The position numbers and the translations under genes were made by a program. A stretch of 64,000 bases of DNA from the NCBI GenBank assembly GCA_002842045.1, contig PHBX01000005.1, positions 1 to 64,000 of the forward strand. The letters run 5' to 3'. This DNA comes from Chloroflexi bacterium HGW-Chloroflexi-3. GTDB lineage: Bacteria; Chloroflexota; Anaerolineae; Anaerolineales; Anaerolineaceae. Positions 17,886 to 27,580 of this stretch are shown here, in pieces. Under the pieces are notes generated by a model, which saw nothing but the letters and a program-made list of their open reading frames with translations, ran no database searches and was not told the origin of the DNA. Each line of letters begins with the position of its first letter. Within the stretch, counting starts at the first letter, position 1.

Positions 17886-19605
17886 ACTTATCCATGCCGT
17901 TGGTATTCCACAATTTGAAATCTTTAAGAATGGAAGCCCCCAAAAATTCCTGTAAAATTGAATTATCCGGGATCATTTCAGTGTTTAATGGCAAGAACCA
18001 TTCAAGAAATGATAGTATTCTTTTTGCTTCCACATATTCATAGGTGCCAAATGGTACCTGACGCAATAAAGGTTCAACAAATGGTTTAAGAGCTGATAGT
18101 TCATATACCAGAGCGGAATTCATAACTTCGTCTGCATTATCCTGGTAAGGGAATATATGCCTTTTTTCCCCTCTACCAACCGATTCCCAGCGTTTAATGG
18201 TGTCATAGGCAGAATAACCTCTTTCTCGAGCATCTCTTACAATCCTGCGGATTAGACGCGTATCTGTCGTAGATATACGATTATGTCGATCAAGGTTTAG
18301 TTGGGTCAAACAGGAAATATAAATTCTGAAAGTTCGCTCGGTTGGAATTTTTTCCAACAATTTGGAATTTAAACCATGAATACCTTCCAGCAAAATGATC
18401 TGGTCTGGTTCCAATTGAACAATCTCTCCTGGAACACTTTTACCTAGTTTAAAATTAAATTTTGGTAGTTGCACTTTCTCTCCATTGATGAGTTTGGAGA
18501 GGTGCTCCTCTAATAAAGCTCGATTGAGAGCATCAATCGACTCAAAATCAAATTCGCCTTTTTCATCTTTTGGCGTCAGATCTCGATCAACAAAATAATT
18601 ATCCATTTCTAATGGGAATGGTGTAATCCCCTGAGTTAATAATTGAACAGATAACCGCTTGGAAAAGGTAGTTTTACCAGATGAACTTGGACCTGCAATC
18701 AAGACAACTCGTAAACGCCTGGAGTCCGATGAGATTCTTCTGGCGATTTCTGCGATTCTCATCTCATGGAATGCTTCAGAAACGAGGATGATTTCCCTGA
18801 TTTTATTTTCCTCGATGGCATCGTTTAATCCACCCACATTATCAACGCCTAATCGCTTCAACCAGGATCCATATTGTTTGAATGTCTCCAGTAATTGTTG
18901 GTTTTCTGGTATTTTTTCAAGCATCATCGGTGATCTTCGGCGTGGATATTGTAAAATAAACGCTTTCGGAGACATCCAGATCAACTTAAAAAACTGCAAA
19001 TAACCGCTCGAAGGGACCATGTATCCATGGTGGTAATCTTTTTGTTCCCCAAGTTGGTAAAGCACCAGATGTGGTTTCGTTCTATATTTTAATAATCGAA
19101 TTTTGTCAAATTGTTGTTTTTGTTTGAAATATTCAATTGCTTCGGAAAGTGGTATTTCTTTTCTTTCAAATTTTTTATCAGCTTTAACAATCTCCCGCAT
19201 ATGATTTTCGAGTCTTATTACTTTTTCCTCAGAAAAATCATCCATTCCATCAACCTGGCAATAGAATCCCCCTGCTGCTACTGCATGATCGATTGTAACT
19301 TTAGCTTCCGGATAAACAGATTGAAAAGCTGCTTCCAATAAAAAAGTTAGTGACCGCCGGTAAATTCTGGCACCATCCACATCAGCCATATTGAGCGTTT
19401 TAACATCTGCATCCATCTTTATTGGATAAGTTAATTCGCGTAAATGACCATTAACAATTGCCCCAACAATGGGTGGATTTTTCCATTCAGGTAAAATCGG
19501 AAAAATTTCTTCTAAAGTTGCGTTTCTCTTTGCCTGTAAAACTCGATTATCAGTTAAATAAATTTCAATGGTATCCCTCGGTTTTACAAATCTCACATCA
19601 CTCAT
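17884..19605 (-). CDS. TGS-domain / ThrRS-like domain / uridine-kinase-like nucleoside kinase (573 aa)
   Basis: Residues 1-70 form a ubiquitin-like TGS domain. It is followed by a stretch resembling the second additional domain of threonyl-tRNA synthetase (about 80-200, with IDHAVAAGGFYC). The C-terminal half is a phosphoribulokinase/uridine-kinase domain with Walker A GPSSSGKT (305-312), DNYFVDRDLTPKDE, ILLEGIHGLN and RLIRRIVRDARERG. The same architecture is known in Thermotoga, Clostridia and Bacteroides, where it is annotated as a nucleoside kinase. Substrate here is presumably uridine/cytidine or another nucleoside; the role of the tRNA-synthetase-like part is unknown. The ATG at 19605 has GGAGGAG upstream, and an extended -10 promoter lies 30 bases upstream. 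Confidence 0.88.
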   Translation of the reverse strand: MSDVRFVKPRDTIEIYLTDNRVLQAKRNATLEEIFPILPEWKNPPIVGAIVNGHLRELTYPIKMDADVKTLNMADVDGARIYRRSLTFLLEAAFQSVYPEAKVTIDHAVAAGGFYCQVDGMDDFSEEKVIRLENHMREIVKADKKFERKEIPLSEAIEYFKQKQQFDKIRLLKYRTKPHLVLYQLGEQKDYHHGYMVPSSGYLQFFKLIWMSPKAFILQYPRRRSPMMLEKIPENQQLLETFKQYGSWLKRLGVDNVGGLNDAIEENKIREIILVSEAFHEMRIAEIARRISSDSRRLRVVLIAGPSSSGKTTFSKRLSVQLLTQGITPFPLEMDNYFVDRDLTPKDEKGEFDFESIDALNRALLEEHLSKLINGEKVQLPKFNFKLGKSVPGEIVQLEPDQIILLEGIHGLNSKLLEKIPTERTFRIYISCLTQLNLDRHNRISTTDTRLIRRIVRDARERGYSAYDTIKRWESVGRGEKRHIFPYQDNADEVMNSALVYELSALKPFVEPLLRQVPFGTYEYVEAKRILSFLEWFLPLNTEMIPDNSILQEFLGASILKDFKLWNTNGMDK

Positions 19606-19635
19606 TCAAAACTCCTCCGTTCATCGCGAACCAAA

Positions 19636-19644
19636 ATCATACCA
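19636..19644 (-). promoter_or_regulatory. Extended -10 promoter for the TGS-kinase gene
   Basis: The minus strand reads TGGTATGAT, an extended -10 element (TGn before TATGAT), 30 bases upstream of the ATG. No good -35 box is present, as is usual for extended -10 promoters. Confidence 0.45.
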
Positions 19645-19701
19645 CAATCCAATCCTGCATTTTTGTAAAAAAAATTACCACAGACTTCACTTACTCTTTT
19701 A

Positions 19702-22700
19702 TCAAGGTACCAACAATTCTATGATGGCATAATCGTCTACTCCTAATTGGTCAGCAGTTGCTGTGCTGGGAATAAACCCTGACAGCATTTCTGACTGTGT
19801 TGGGGTCAAACCATCCGGCCAGACCATATCAATGACTCTTGAGTGGTTAGTTGTTTTCCCAGCTCCACCAAATCTCCATTGAGCAGCATTTTCCTCAACA
19901 TCCCTAATTCTCCAAACACCTGAAGATGGATACCCTTCCTGACCCATGATTACAACAGCATATCCCCAATTTTCAGGGTTGCTATCTTCAAATAATGATT
20001 TGGCTACGCGAATTGTTACGCTTCGACTAGTTGGATCAACAATTATTTTATAATCAGCAGATGAAATTTCCTTTGGTTCTAAAGTTTCTGAATCAGGGCT
20101 TAATATTTGAGGTGTCCAACCTTCTGCCCAGATTGCATAATCCCATCCATGGTCAGCGGGTAATGAAAGATTTCGACCAGGCAGTAACTTCCTTGCACCT
20201 GTACCATTCCCCGGATCCGTATCAATATAAATATCAATTGTCTGTATTGCAAGATTGTTCGGTGATCCCCATGGATTAGGTATCGGGCCAAATAATTCAA
20301 CTTTGAAAATGATGTTATTTTCATCGTAAGCCACCCGGAAATTCTTTAAATCAAACGCTTTAGCTGAAAAAACACTGTCTGTTGGATAAGAATAAGTACC
20401 AGGTCCAAAATCATCACCCTCCGGATCTACTACTTCCAGTAAAACGGTAGAGAGTCCCAAATCCGGGACAATAAGTTGGCCTGGACCATTATCAGGAAAC
20501 CTTGTTCCGGTAGTATCTTCGACTAGAATAAACTGAATCTCATCACCTGTTTCCAATTCTCCAAAAATCTCAAAAGGAACTGCTATTTCAAAAACATCAA
20601 TTGCAGCTGCGGTACCAACAGGCACTTCTTCTAGAATCCATCCATCTTCTGATGCTGTGAAGTAAGATAGCAACCCATTTGTCCATTCAAACATATGTGT
20701 TACCGGCACACCTAATAATCTCTGGTTATTTTCTTCTGAAAGTGTAAATGGATAACCTGCAAATCCACCACGAGGTGATTTCAAATATAAACCAATTTTA
20801 CTAACCTCTGTTAACTCATCTGAATCGACCAAAATATAAATATTTTTCTCATCCTGTGTAAATTTTAGATCTTTCAGTATCGACCGATCAACTCCTTGAT
20901 AATAACCAGCACTATCCCACTCACCTTCGGTTAAAATGCCATCAACGATTGGTGTGCTAAGACCAATTACCGGTCCATCGGCTGAAACTGGTTTTGATTG
21001 AATAATTGGAATTTCTACAAATGTGGGTACTGGTTCTCCTAATGCTAAGAATACATTCCTTAATAATGCTCTAAAACCCTGGTCAAAATATTCATCCTGA
21101 CCTGAATCCTGATCTGAACCATACCACCAGAACCAATCCGATCCTTCAGCCAGGTACATAAAGTCCTGTGCCAGAGCAATTGCTTCATCGGATGCCTTTC
21201 TGACTTTACTGACATCGTATTTAGCTAATATTTCTCTGGTTTTACGCAGGTATTCCCATGCTTGATTCTCTTCCGCTTCACCAATCCAAGTATCATAATT
21301 CGGGCTGAACCACGCTCCAGGGAATAAGTCTTCAATTTCCCGTTGTTCCGGGAATTTTTCCAGGTATTCAGAAGGGGTAATTGTTTTTATTGTTTTACTC
21401 TCAGAAAGTGCTTGATAAAGCGCATGGAAAAAGGCTTTGCCATCATTTTCATAATATTCCCAGGCATTCTCACCATCCACAATTATACTGACAACATGTG
21501 GACCCTCTGCGCCTTCATTCGACAATTGCTCACGGATGTTCTCAAGGCGATACATTAGATCTTTTGCCGCACCTTCTCCTGATATGCCCGAATAGGTAAA
21601 ACCAATTTTGTCTGAAAGATTGCCATCGCGGAAGAAAACCGCTAATTTATCACCATCTTGATTTTTGACGTAATACGGTCGGTACAACAGATCAGCTTCT
21701 TTCACTGTTTCCTTAGCATCACGTGTAAAACTATTGATGCCCAGGGATTTGGCCAAAACAGGTTCTCCAGTAGCCATCCATTGGTAACCAGATTTAATGA
21801 CAAAAGGAACCATCATTTGAGCAACCGACCCTTCACCCGGCCATAACCCACGCGGGGATTGTCCATACTGTGTTTCGTAAATTTCAACACTTTCCTCAAG
21901 GTGAATAAGAGCATCCTGTGGAAAACTAAACTTGGTTGGTAGATCCGTTGAAGGATTACCGACCGCTGCCAGGTTCGAATCAATGATCAGAGGTAGTATT
22001 GGATGTGCATATGGAGTGGTTATTACTTCGATCTGTCCAATGTCCTGTAGTTTTTTATGAACTGGAATAACATCCCCTATGATTCTTAGGGCTTCATCAA
22101 ACAAGATTTGTTTGTCACCTTCATTAAAGTTTCTTTGTTTATCAACCAATGTTTTCAAAGGATCAATAGCCAGAAAATCTGGATCAAACCAGGCTAAATT
22201 AAACCAGATTTGCAGATCTCGCAAATCACTTGCTGTAAATGTCTCAATTGCTGATTGAATTTCTTCTTTGGAAGAACCACCTCTTTTTTCTAATAATTCC
22301 TGATACCTTGGAAATCTGGCAATAATATTATCCCAGTTAACATCAAAAAACCGGGTTAAGATAAATCCTTTTTGATTATCAGATAAATCCTCAGCAGGAA
22401 TCAGGGCATATTCCCAATACAGATCAATCGCTCCATTTTTGGAATAATCCTCGAGCTGTTTAATAAGTACCGGTGTAATATTGAAAGTCAGCTTGACTTC
22501 TGGATATTGCTCCAAAATGGAGGCCATATCATAATAATCTTTAGTCGCGTGAACACGTACCCAGGGTCTGGTGTAAACATCATCATCATTTTTGTAGTAT
22601 AAGGGTTGATGCTGATGCCAGATTAAATTTAAGTACAAAACATCTTCTTCAAAGTCCTCTTCTATCGAAGGTATTTGTGTTGCCATTTCAGGCTCATCAG

Positions 22701-22806
22701 TTAACATTGGTGAGACCACACCTTCTAATTCATTCTGTACAGCACAAGAACTCAAAAAAAGAGAAATTACTAACAAGATATTTACAACGAAAGGCAAGCG
22801 TTTCAT
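19702..22806 (-). CDS. Surface lipoprotein GH57 amylopullulanase-like enzyme (1034 aa)
   Basis: The N-terminus is a lipoprotein signal with lipobox Cys21 (LFLSSC). The GH57 catalytic domain follows: HQHQP at 64-68, nucleophile candidate Glu325 in WPGEGSV and acid/base candidate Asp444 in VDGENAWE. This motif set is typical of amylopullulanases. About residues 650-1030 hold beta-rich modules; the last one (DPEGDDFGPGTYSYP onward) matches the glucodextranase C-terminal type found in other surface amylases. It should cleave alpha-1,4 and perhaps alpha-1,6 bonds outside the cell. The ATG at 22806 has GGAGG six bases before it and overlaps the upstream stop by four bases (ATGA). An upstream start at 22872 would bury the signal peptide. 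It is the last gene of the maltodextrin operon. Confidence 0.9.
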   Translation of the reverse strand: MKRLPFVVNILLVISLFLSSCAVQNELEGVVSPMLTDEPEMATQIPSIEEDFEEDVLYLNLIWHQHQPLYYKNDDDVYTRPWVRVHATKDYYDMASILEQYPEVKLTFNITPVLIKQLEDYSKNGAIDLYWEYALIPAEDLSDNQKGFILTRFFDVNWDNIIARFPRYQELLEKRGGSSKEEIQSAIETFTASDLRDLQIWFNLAWFDPDFLAIDPLKTLVDKQRNFNEGDKQILFDEALRIIGDVIPVHKKLQDIGQIEVITTPYAHPILPLIIDSNLAAVGNPSTDLPTKFSFPQDALIHLEESVEIYETQYGQSPRGLWPGEGSVAQMMVPFVIKSGYQWMATGEPVLAKSLGINSFTRDAKETVKEADLLYRPYYVKNQDGDKLAVFFRDGNLSDKIGFTYSGISGEGAAKDLMYRLENIREQLSNEGAEGPHVVSIIVDGENAWEYYENDGKAFFHALYQALSESKTIKTITPSEYLEKFPEQREIEDLFPGAWFSPNYDTWIGEAEENQAWEYLRKTREILAKYDVSKVRKASDEAIALAQDFMYLAEGSDWFWWYGSDQDSGQDEYFDQGFRALLRNVFLALGEPVPTFVEIPIIQSKPVSADGPVIGLSTPIVDGILTEGEWDSAGYYQGVDRSILKDLKFTQDEKNIYILVDSDELTEVSKIGLYLKSPRGGFAGYPFTLSEENNQRLLGVPVTHMFEWTNGLLSYFTASEDGWILEEVPVGTAAAIDVFEIAVPFEIFGELETGDEIQFILVEDTTGTRFPDNGPGQLIVPDLGLSTVLLEVVDPEGDDFGPGTYSYPTDSVFSAKAFDLKNFRVAYDENNIIFKVELFGPIPNPWGSPNNLAIQTIDIYIDTDPGNGTGARKLLPGRNLSLPADHGWDYAIWAEGWTPQILSPDSETLEPKEISSADYKIIVDPTSRSVTIRVAKSLFEDSNPENWGYAVVIMGQEGYPSSGVWRIRDVEENAAQWRFGGAGKTTNHSRVIDMVWPDGLTPTQSEMLSGFIPSTATADQLGVDDYAIIELLVP

Positions 22807-24959
22807 TTCCATCCTCCGTTTCCAGACTGTTGATAAAAAGTTTGTATCCCATTTCCATTGGTGGCGACCCAAAGTCTGCCTTCATCATCAACAAACAAAT
22901 CCAGTGGTTCGCTTTCAAGATATCCAGAGGTGTTGGCAGCATACCTATGCCATTCATTTTCTGGATCCAGACGCATCAAATAACCACCTGGTTCAGTTGG
23001 GTAACCAAACCCAAACCATATCGATCCATCCGTAGCCTGAATGGATGTATTAACTGTATTACTCTTAAACGGAGAATTGGAATTCTTATAGAAAACCCAT
23101 TCACCTTCGAATATCCCAATTCCACCACCAGATGTGTTTGCTATTATCCTTCCATCTTTCAGAATATTTAAATCCACCACTCCACCCCAACCAAAGAAAT
23201 TATCAGCCCAGATATAATGAGCCCACGTGTTATCCATAAAGTCATAGACAGATACACCTTGATACGTACCAATCCATAATTTATCAATTCCTTTAGATTT
23301 TTGTCTCATCAGGGTGTTGATTGCAATGTTCGTGATATTACTTTCTGGATCCGTTAATTTCTCCCATATTATCCCATCAAAAAAATAGATCCCATCATTC
23401 ATACCCAACCAGACAACATTCGACGAATCTACGTCAATATCATGCACCTGACATCGTACACAACCCACTGAATTTTGATCGTAATTCTTCCAACCAAATC
23501 CATCATAACTTATAACCCCATTTTCTGTTCCCAGCCAATAGATTCCTTCACTATTATCGTAGGAAACAGAAGTAATCCGATCGGAAGGAATTGGAGAATT
23601 AGATTGATCAAAATGCGTAACCGACTCACCCCATAAAGATTCGGAATCCCCTTTCCAAATAAGGAATCCTTTGTTGGTTGCGAATATTATTTCTTTCTCT
23701 TTTCCGGAATTAACTTGATTGATCACATTGCTCACCAAAGGAGAATTGGTCATATCATAACTATTCCAACCCCTGCGAGAAATTGCGAGTTGATACTCAT
23801 ATCCTACTTTTCCACCAAATAGTACCAACACGAATATACCTATAATCCACCAGGTAATTTTTGGCGGCTTGGGAAGCATTGCATCTAGATAATTCCAGTA
23901 ATCATCTTGTGGTTTAATCCAACTCCAACCTCGCTGCAGAGTTTTACCTGCAATAATCGCCAACACAGGAGACAAAATCAGTGTATATTGTGGCCATTTG
24001 GTTGGCCAAACCAGAAGAATAAACAATCCGACGAAGAACCAGATTGCAGTCCATTTTTTTTCTTTTATTTCGAAATATAATCCAAAAATCGTTATGTAAA
24101 AAACTAACTCATCACTGGTAAAAAAGAAAAAAACCTGGGGATGCCATTGCACACTGGTTGAAATATAAACTAAGGGTTGATACCATGCGTAAGAATAAGA
24201 TTGAACATGTGTTGACTGAGAATAAAGCCCATGAAATAATACGCTTGACAATAATCTGTTGACTGGATCTGCCCAAATTGAAGGATTTAAAATAAAAAAA
24301 GTGATGCCAGAAACAAAAATAAATTTCATTGCGTCAAATATATTTTTGTTTGAGAATCGAAACCAGATGTAACCCAATACCACGATGATGAATAAGTATG
24401 GATATTTACTGGCTGCAATCGCCCCCAGAGATATGGCTGAAAAATAAAACCACCATTTCCCGTGCTTTTCACTCCTCAACATGCTGAACACACAGAAGAC
24501 CATTGCAAATAGCGGAATTGCCTCTAGATAAGCCTGAGAAGTATATTTTATAGTCATTGAATGCAAGCTTAAAAAGAAACCTGCCCATGGATTGATCAAT
24601 GCTACAACAAACACAGCCAGAATACCAAAGAGAGCTGAAATACTTCTGGCTGCAAATAAATTAAAGGAAGTGTCTGTATTTTCTACCAACAAGAGGAAAG
24701 GAGTACTATATAAAAATTTCACCAGTGCAGGATGTTCTTGATTCACCTCGTATTGCATCAACCCCTGCAGATCACCTTGTTTTATAAAATCTGCATAATC
24801 CGATGCGATCCTTAAATAAACTGGTTCATCATAATCAACTGGCAACTGCCAAACCGTCCAAGCATGTAAAATTGTACTGAGGACAACGATGAAGATGATG
24901 GTTGTACGCTTGTTCCACCATTTTGGAATTTTGGGCAAATTAAGGATTCGATCTTCCAT
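22803..24959 (-). CDS. GT-C membrane glycosyltransferase fused to a beta-propeller sensor-type domain (718 aa)
   Basis: Residues 1 to about 400 are polytopic with the GT39/ArnT-like acidic motif VDYDEPVY in the first external loop after helix 1. After a last membrane helix (about 380-400), the C-terminal 310 residues contain at least six repeats of the two-component-regulator propeller type (WLGTENGVISYDG, VWLGMNDGIYFFDG, LWIGTYQGVSVYD, IWFGFGYP, LWVATNGNGIQTF). Such propellers normally form the outer sensing part of hybrid histidine kinases; no kinase is present here. The propeller should face outside. The gene is placed between the alpha-amylase and GH57 genes, so it is probably transcribed with them. 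GT activity or donor cannot be inferred. No clear Shine-Dalgarno site is seen, so translation may depend on the gene four bases upstream. Confidence 0.82.
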   Translation of the reverse strand: MEDRILNLPKIPKWWNKRTTIIFIVVLSTILHAWTVWQLPVDYDEPVYLRIASDYADFIKQGDLQGLMQYEVNQEHPALVKFLYSTPFLLLVENTDTSFNLFAARSISALFGILAVFVVALINPWAGFFLSLHSMTIKYTSQAYLEAIPLFAMVFCVFSMLRSEKHGKWWFYFSAISLGAIAASKYPYLFIIVVLGYIWFRFSNKNIFDAMKFIFVSGITFFILNPSIWADPVNRLLSSVLFHGLYSQSTHVQSYSYAWYQPLVYISTSVQWHPQVFFFFTSDELVFYITIFGLYFEIKEKKWTAIWFFVGLFILLVWPTKWPQYTLILSPVLAIIAGKTLQRGWSWIKPQDDYWNYLDAMLPKPPKITWWIIGIFVLVLFGGKVGYEYQLAISRRGWNSYDMTNSPLVSNVINQVNSGKEKEIIFATNKGFLIWKGDSESLWGESVTHFDQSNSPIPSDRITSVSYDNSEGIYWLGTENGVISYDGFGWKNYDQNSVGCVRCQVHDIDVDSSNVVWLGMNDGIYFFDGIIWEKLTDPESNITNIAINTLMRQKSKGIDKLWIGTYQGVSVYDFMDNTWAHYIWADNFFGWGGVVDLNILKDGRIIANTSGGGIGIFEGEWVFYKNSNSPFKSNTVNTSIQATDGSIWFGFGYPTEPGGYLMRLDPENEWHRYAANTSGYLESEPLDLFVDDEGRLWVATNGNGIQTFYQQSGNGGWK

Positions 24960-24962
24960 TTT

Positions 24963-26636
24963 TTAAAGTTTTATCTTTAAAATTAGATATTCCCATGGTT
25001 TAAATATTTCTTTGGGTGTGTATGTTGTAGGAATTTCATCTATTACTTTAATCGAAGCCATCTCCTTGGAATCAAGCAAGGAAATAACCTCATGTTCACC
25101 TGCTCGTATAAATCCAACTGGAATATCTAACACAACATTTTTTTCATTGTTTTCCAAATTAATGATTATAATGATAATTTCTTCATCCAAAACTCTGGCA
25201 TAGGCGATGACATTTCTTTCATTGGTTTTTAAAGTCTTATACTCCCCAACCCTTAAAGCGATCGTTTCATTTCTGCTTTGAATGAGCGTTCTATATAAAT
25301 TTGTCAATGACTCAGAGGTTTGTTTTAATGTTTCCATATTCCAATCAAGATAATTGTCATTGACTCCTCTCCAAGGGGTTCCTGTACTGAAACCAGCATT
25401 GAGATCTGTACTCCATTGCATCGGTAATCGGATATTCTCATCCGGCTTTGCGCCCAACATACCAACCTCTTCTCCGTAATAGATAAACGGTACTCCGGGC
25501 GAAGTCAGTAAAATGACAGCGGCAGCTTTGGCTTTATTTTCATTCCCTTGAAAAACATGCATGACTCTATTCATGTCATGATTAGTCAAAAAATTTGCCT
25601 TTTGAAAATCTGGATATAAGTTGTAATTAAATTCCAAAGCATTCAGCACGCGTTGACCATCAGAACCCATCACACCTAACAAGATGGAGTCTGCCTGTTC
25701 AAAATCAAAAACCAAATCGAATTCTTTATCCTTAACATACCTTACCGCGAGAAAATTGGAATCCCAGACTTCACCAACCGTCATCGCTTGAGGGTTTATT
25801 GCCTTGTAATGTTCATTAAATGCTCTGAACCATTCATGTGTTGCATCAGTATTTTTTTGAACTTCACCATCTTCGATTAAGTGTAAAGCGCCATCTATGC
25901 GAAACCCATCTACACCTACTTCTTTCAGCCAGAAATCAGTAATATCAAACACTTCCTCAGTTACCTGGTTGTTCCTGAAATTTAGATCTGGCATGCCTGA
26001 CCAAAATACACCATAATAATATGTATTGTCGTAATTAAAATGCCAGATATTTTGACCCCATGGGCCTTTGTATGAAGGTTTGTCTTCAGACCAAATATAC
26101 CATTCGCGATACAACGATTCAGTGTCAGCTCTTGCTTCAGTAAACCAGGGGTGTTCTATGGATGTGTGGTTTATAACAAAATCAATAATAACCTTAATAT
26201 TCCGATTGTGAGCTTCTTCAAGAAATTTAATAAAATCATCCATTGTCCCATATTCTGGATTCACATCTCTATAATCTATCACATCATATCCATGGTAAGA
26301 AGTTGAAGGAAAAATCGGCATTAACCAAATACCAGTAATACCCAGGTCACTCTTTGTGTTGGGATCTCCATCATTTAAATAATCTAACTTTGATTTAAGA
26401 CCTTGAAAATCACCTATGCCATCTCCATCGCTATCGGAGAAACTACGAACAAATATTTCATAGAAGACAACATCATTCCACCATGGATAATTATGTTGAC
26501 CTGTAGAAATTGTTGGGGTCACTGTTGGTACAGGTAATATTAAATCCAGATCATTTTCAGCAGGGACTTGTGAACAAGCAGAAAGAATAATAGAAAATAT
26601 TATTGAAATTAACAATGAAAATTTATACTTGCTCAT
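24963..26636 (-). CDS. Lipoprotein alpha-amylase, GH13 (557 aa)
   Basis: A lipoprotein signal peptide (lipobox ending at Cys21, IILSAC) is followed by a complete GH13 domain opening with WWNDVVFYEIFVRSFSDSDGDGIGD. The conserved regions are DFVINHTS (I), GFRIDG with nucleophile Asp248 (II), GEVWD with Glu289 (III) and TNHDMNR with Asp354 (IV). DSDGDGIGD resembles the calcium-binding loop of alpha-glucosidase and alpha-amylase types. It would cut starch or maltodextrins at the cell surface, feeding MalE. The ATG at 26636 has AAAGGG five bases upstream; a GTG at 26642 is less likely. A strong hairpin separates it from malG, so it may be expressed at a different level from the transporter. Confidence 0.92.
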   Translation of the reverse strand: MSKYKFSLLISIIFSIILSACSQVPAENDLDLILPVPTVTPTISTGQHNYPWWNDVVFYEIFVRSFSDSDGDGIGDFQGLKSKLDYLNDGDPNTKSDLGITGIWLMPIFPSTSYHGYDVIDYRDVNPEYGTMDDFIKFLEEAHNRNIKVIIDFVINHTSIEHPWFTEARADTESLYREWYIWSEDKPSYKGPWGQNIWHFNYDNTYYYGVFWSGMPDLNFRNNQVTEEVFDITDFWLKEVGVDGFRIDGALHLIEDGEVQKNTDATHEWFRAFNEHYKAINPQAMTVGEVWDSNFLAVRYVKDKEFDLVFDFEQADSILLGVMGSDGQRVLNALEFNYNLYPDFQKANFLTNHDMNRVMHVFQGNENKAKAAAVILLTSPGVPFIYYGEEVGMLGAKPDENIRLPMQWSTDLNAGFSTGTPWRGVNDNYLDWNMETLKQTSESLTNLYRTLIQSRNETIALRVGEYKTLKTNERNVIAYARVLDEEIIIIIINLENNEKNVVLDIPVGFIRAGEHEVISLLDSKEMASIKVIDEIPTTYTPKEIFKPWEYLILKIKL

Positions 26637-26669
26637 AAACACCCTTTCTGAAAGAATTTAATTTTCTTT

Positions 26670-26699
26670 AAACCAGACCCGGAGGTCCGGGTCTGGTTT
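26670..26699. terminator. 14-bp hairpin between malG and the alpha-amylase gene
   Basis: AAACCAGACCCGGA (26670-26683) and TCCGGGTCTGGTTT (26686-26699) are perfect inverted copies separated by two bases. No T tract follows on the minus strand (AAAGAAAATT), so it may stabilise or process the mRNA rather than terminate it fully. Confidence 0.6.
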
Positions 26700-26734
26700 G
26701 AAACATTAATGAGTCAAAAAATTTGAGGGCTTTT

Positions 26735-27580
26735 CTATCCCTTTACACCACCTAGCGTTAGTCCACCCTCGAAGTAGCGGTTCATTGAAAGATATACAAT
26801 GATCGTCGGGATAATCACAATAACAGCGCCGGCGGCAAAGTAACCCCAGGGAACACTCATTGAGTTTGCCAGAGCGTACAGAGCCGGAACAGCCAATTTT
26901 AGTCTGTCTGGTGCGGGTACGAGAACAGAAGCGAAAACAAAGTCTCCCCATCCAGCCATAAAACCAAGAATAGCTGTGACTGCTAATGCTGGTCTCGCCA
27001 GGGGTAAAGCAATCAAAATAAAAGCTTGTAGTGGTCCACAACCATCCAACATCGCTGATTCTTCCATTTCCACTGGAATTGTGTCGAAATAGCCTTTGAG
27101 GTTCCAGGTACAAAATACAAGCGTTCCTGCTGTATAAGCTAAAATCAGACCCAGGTGTTTTCCATATAAACCCAGGGCAGTTAACAATTGCGCGATAGCA
27201 ACCAGTGATAATAGTCCCGGAAATGTCGATATAGCCAGAAGGAAGACCAGGAAGAATTCACGTCCTTTAAACCGAAATCTTGACAGAGCAAAGGCCGCTG
27301 ATGTACTGACAAGTAGACTGGCTAATGTCGTAATTGAAGCTACTTTCAAGCTGTTTGTCAGCCAGGTAAGGAAAGGACGTTCAAATAACATCACCCGGTA
27401 ATTTTCAAATGTCCATTGGGTTGGAATGAACATTCCGAGAAAATTGAGTGTGTAAAGACGATCACCCAATCGACCAGATGCAAGGATAGCGAACCAGACT
27501 GGATAAAAAGCGTAGATCGTCGCAATAATCAATATTGCATATTGCAGAACACGAATCCATGGTTTGGTCTTCCTTTTCAT
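26735..27580 (-). CDS. malG: Maltodextrin ABC transporter permease, MalG-type (281 aa)
   Basis: Six membrane segments and the permease EAA loop (EESAMLDGCGPLQAFILIALPLARP) identify a carbohydrate-uptake-1 ABC permease of the MalG branch. The C-terminus GGLTLGGVKG is characteristic of MalG proteins. It forms the channel with MalF and would transport maltose or maltodextrins delivered by MalE. Its ATG overlaps the malF stop by four bases (ATGA), with AAGGAG in the end of malF. No ATP-binding subunit lies nearby, so a shared MsmX/MalK-type ATPase encoded elsewhere is expected. The symbol rests on the neighbouring amylases and gene order. Confidence 0.9.
   Translation of the reverse strand: MKRKTKPWIRVLQYAILIIATIYAFYPVWFAILASGRLGDRLYTLNFLGMFIPTQWTFENYRVMLFERPFLTWLTNSLKVASITTLASLLVSTSAAFALSRFRFKGREFFLVFLLAISTFPGLLSLVAIAQLLTALGLYGKHLGLILAYTAGTLVFCTWNLKGYFDTIPVEMEESAMLDGCGPLQAFILIALPLARPALAVTAILGFMAGWGDFVFASVLVPAPDRLKLAVPALYALANSMSVPWGYFAAGAVIVIIPTIIVYLSMNRYFEGGLTLGGVKG

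Noticed and set aside
22807..22872. Upstream start for the GH57 gene
   Set aside because: It would put 22 residues before the signal peptide and extend far into the preceding gene; the ATG at 22806 has an ideal GGAGG and the ATGA overlap.
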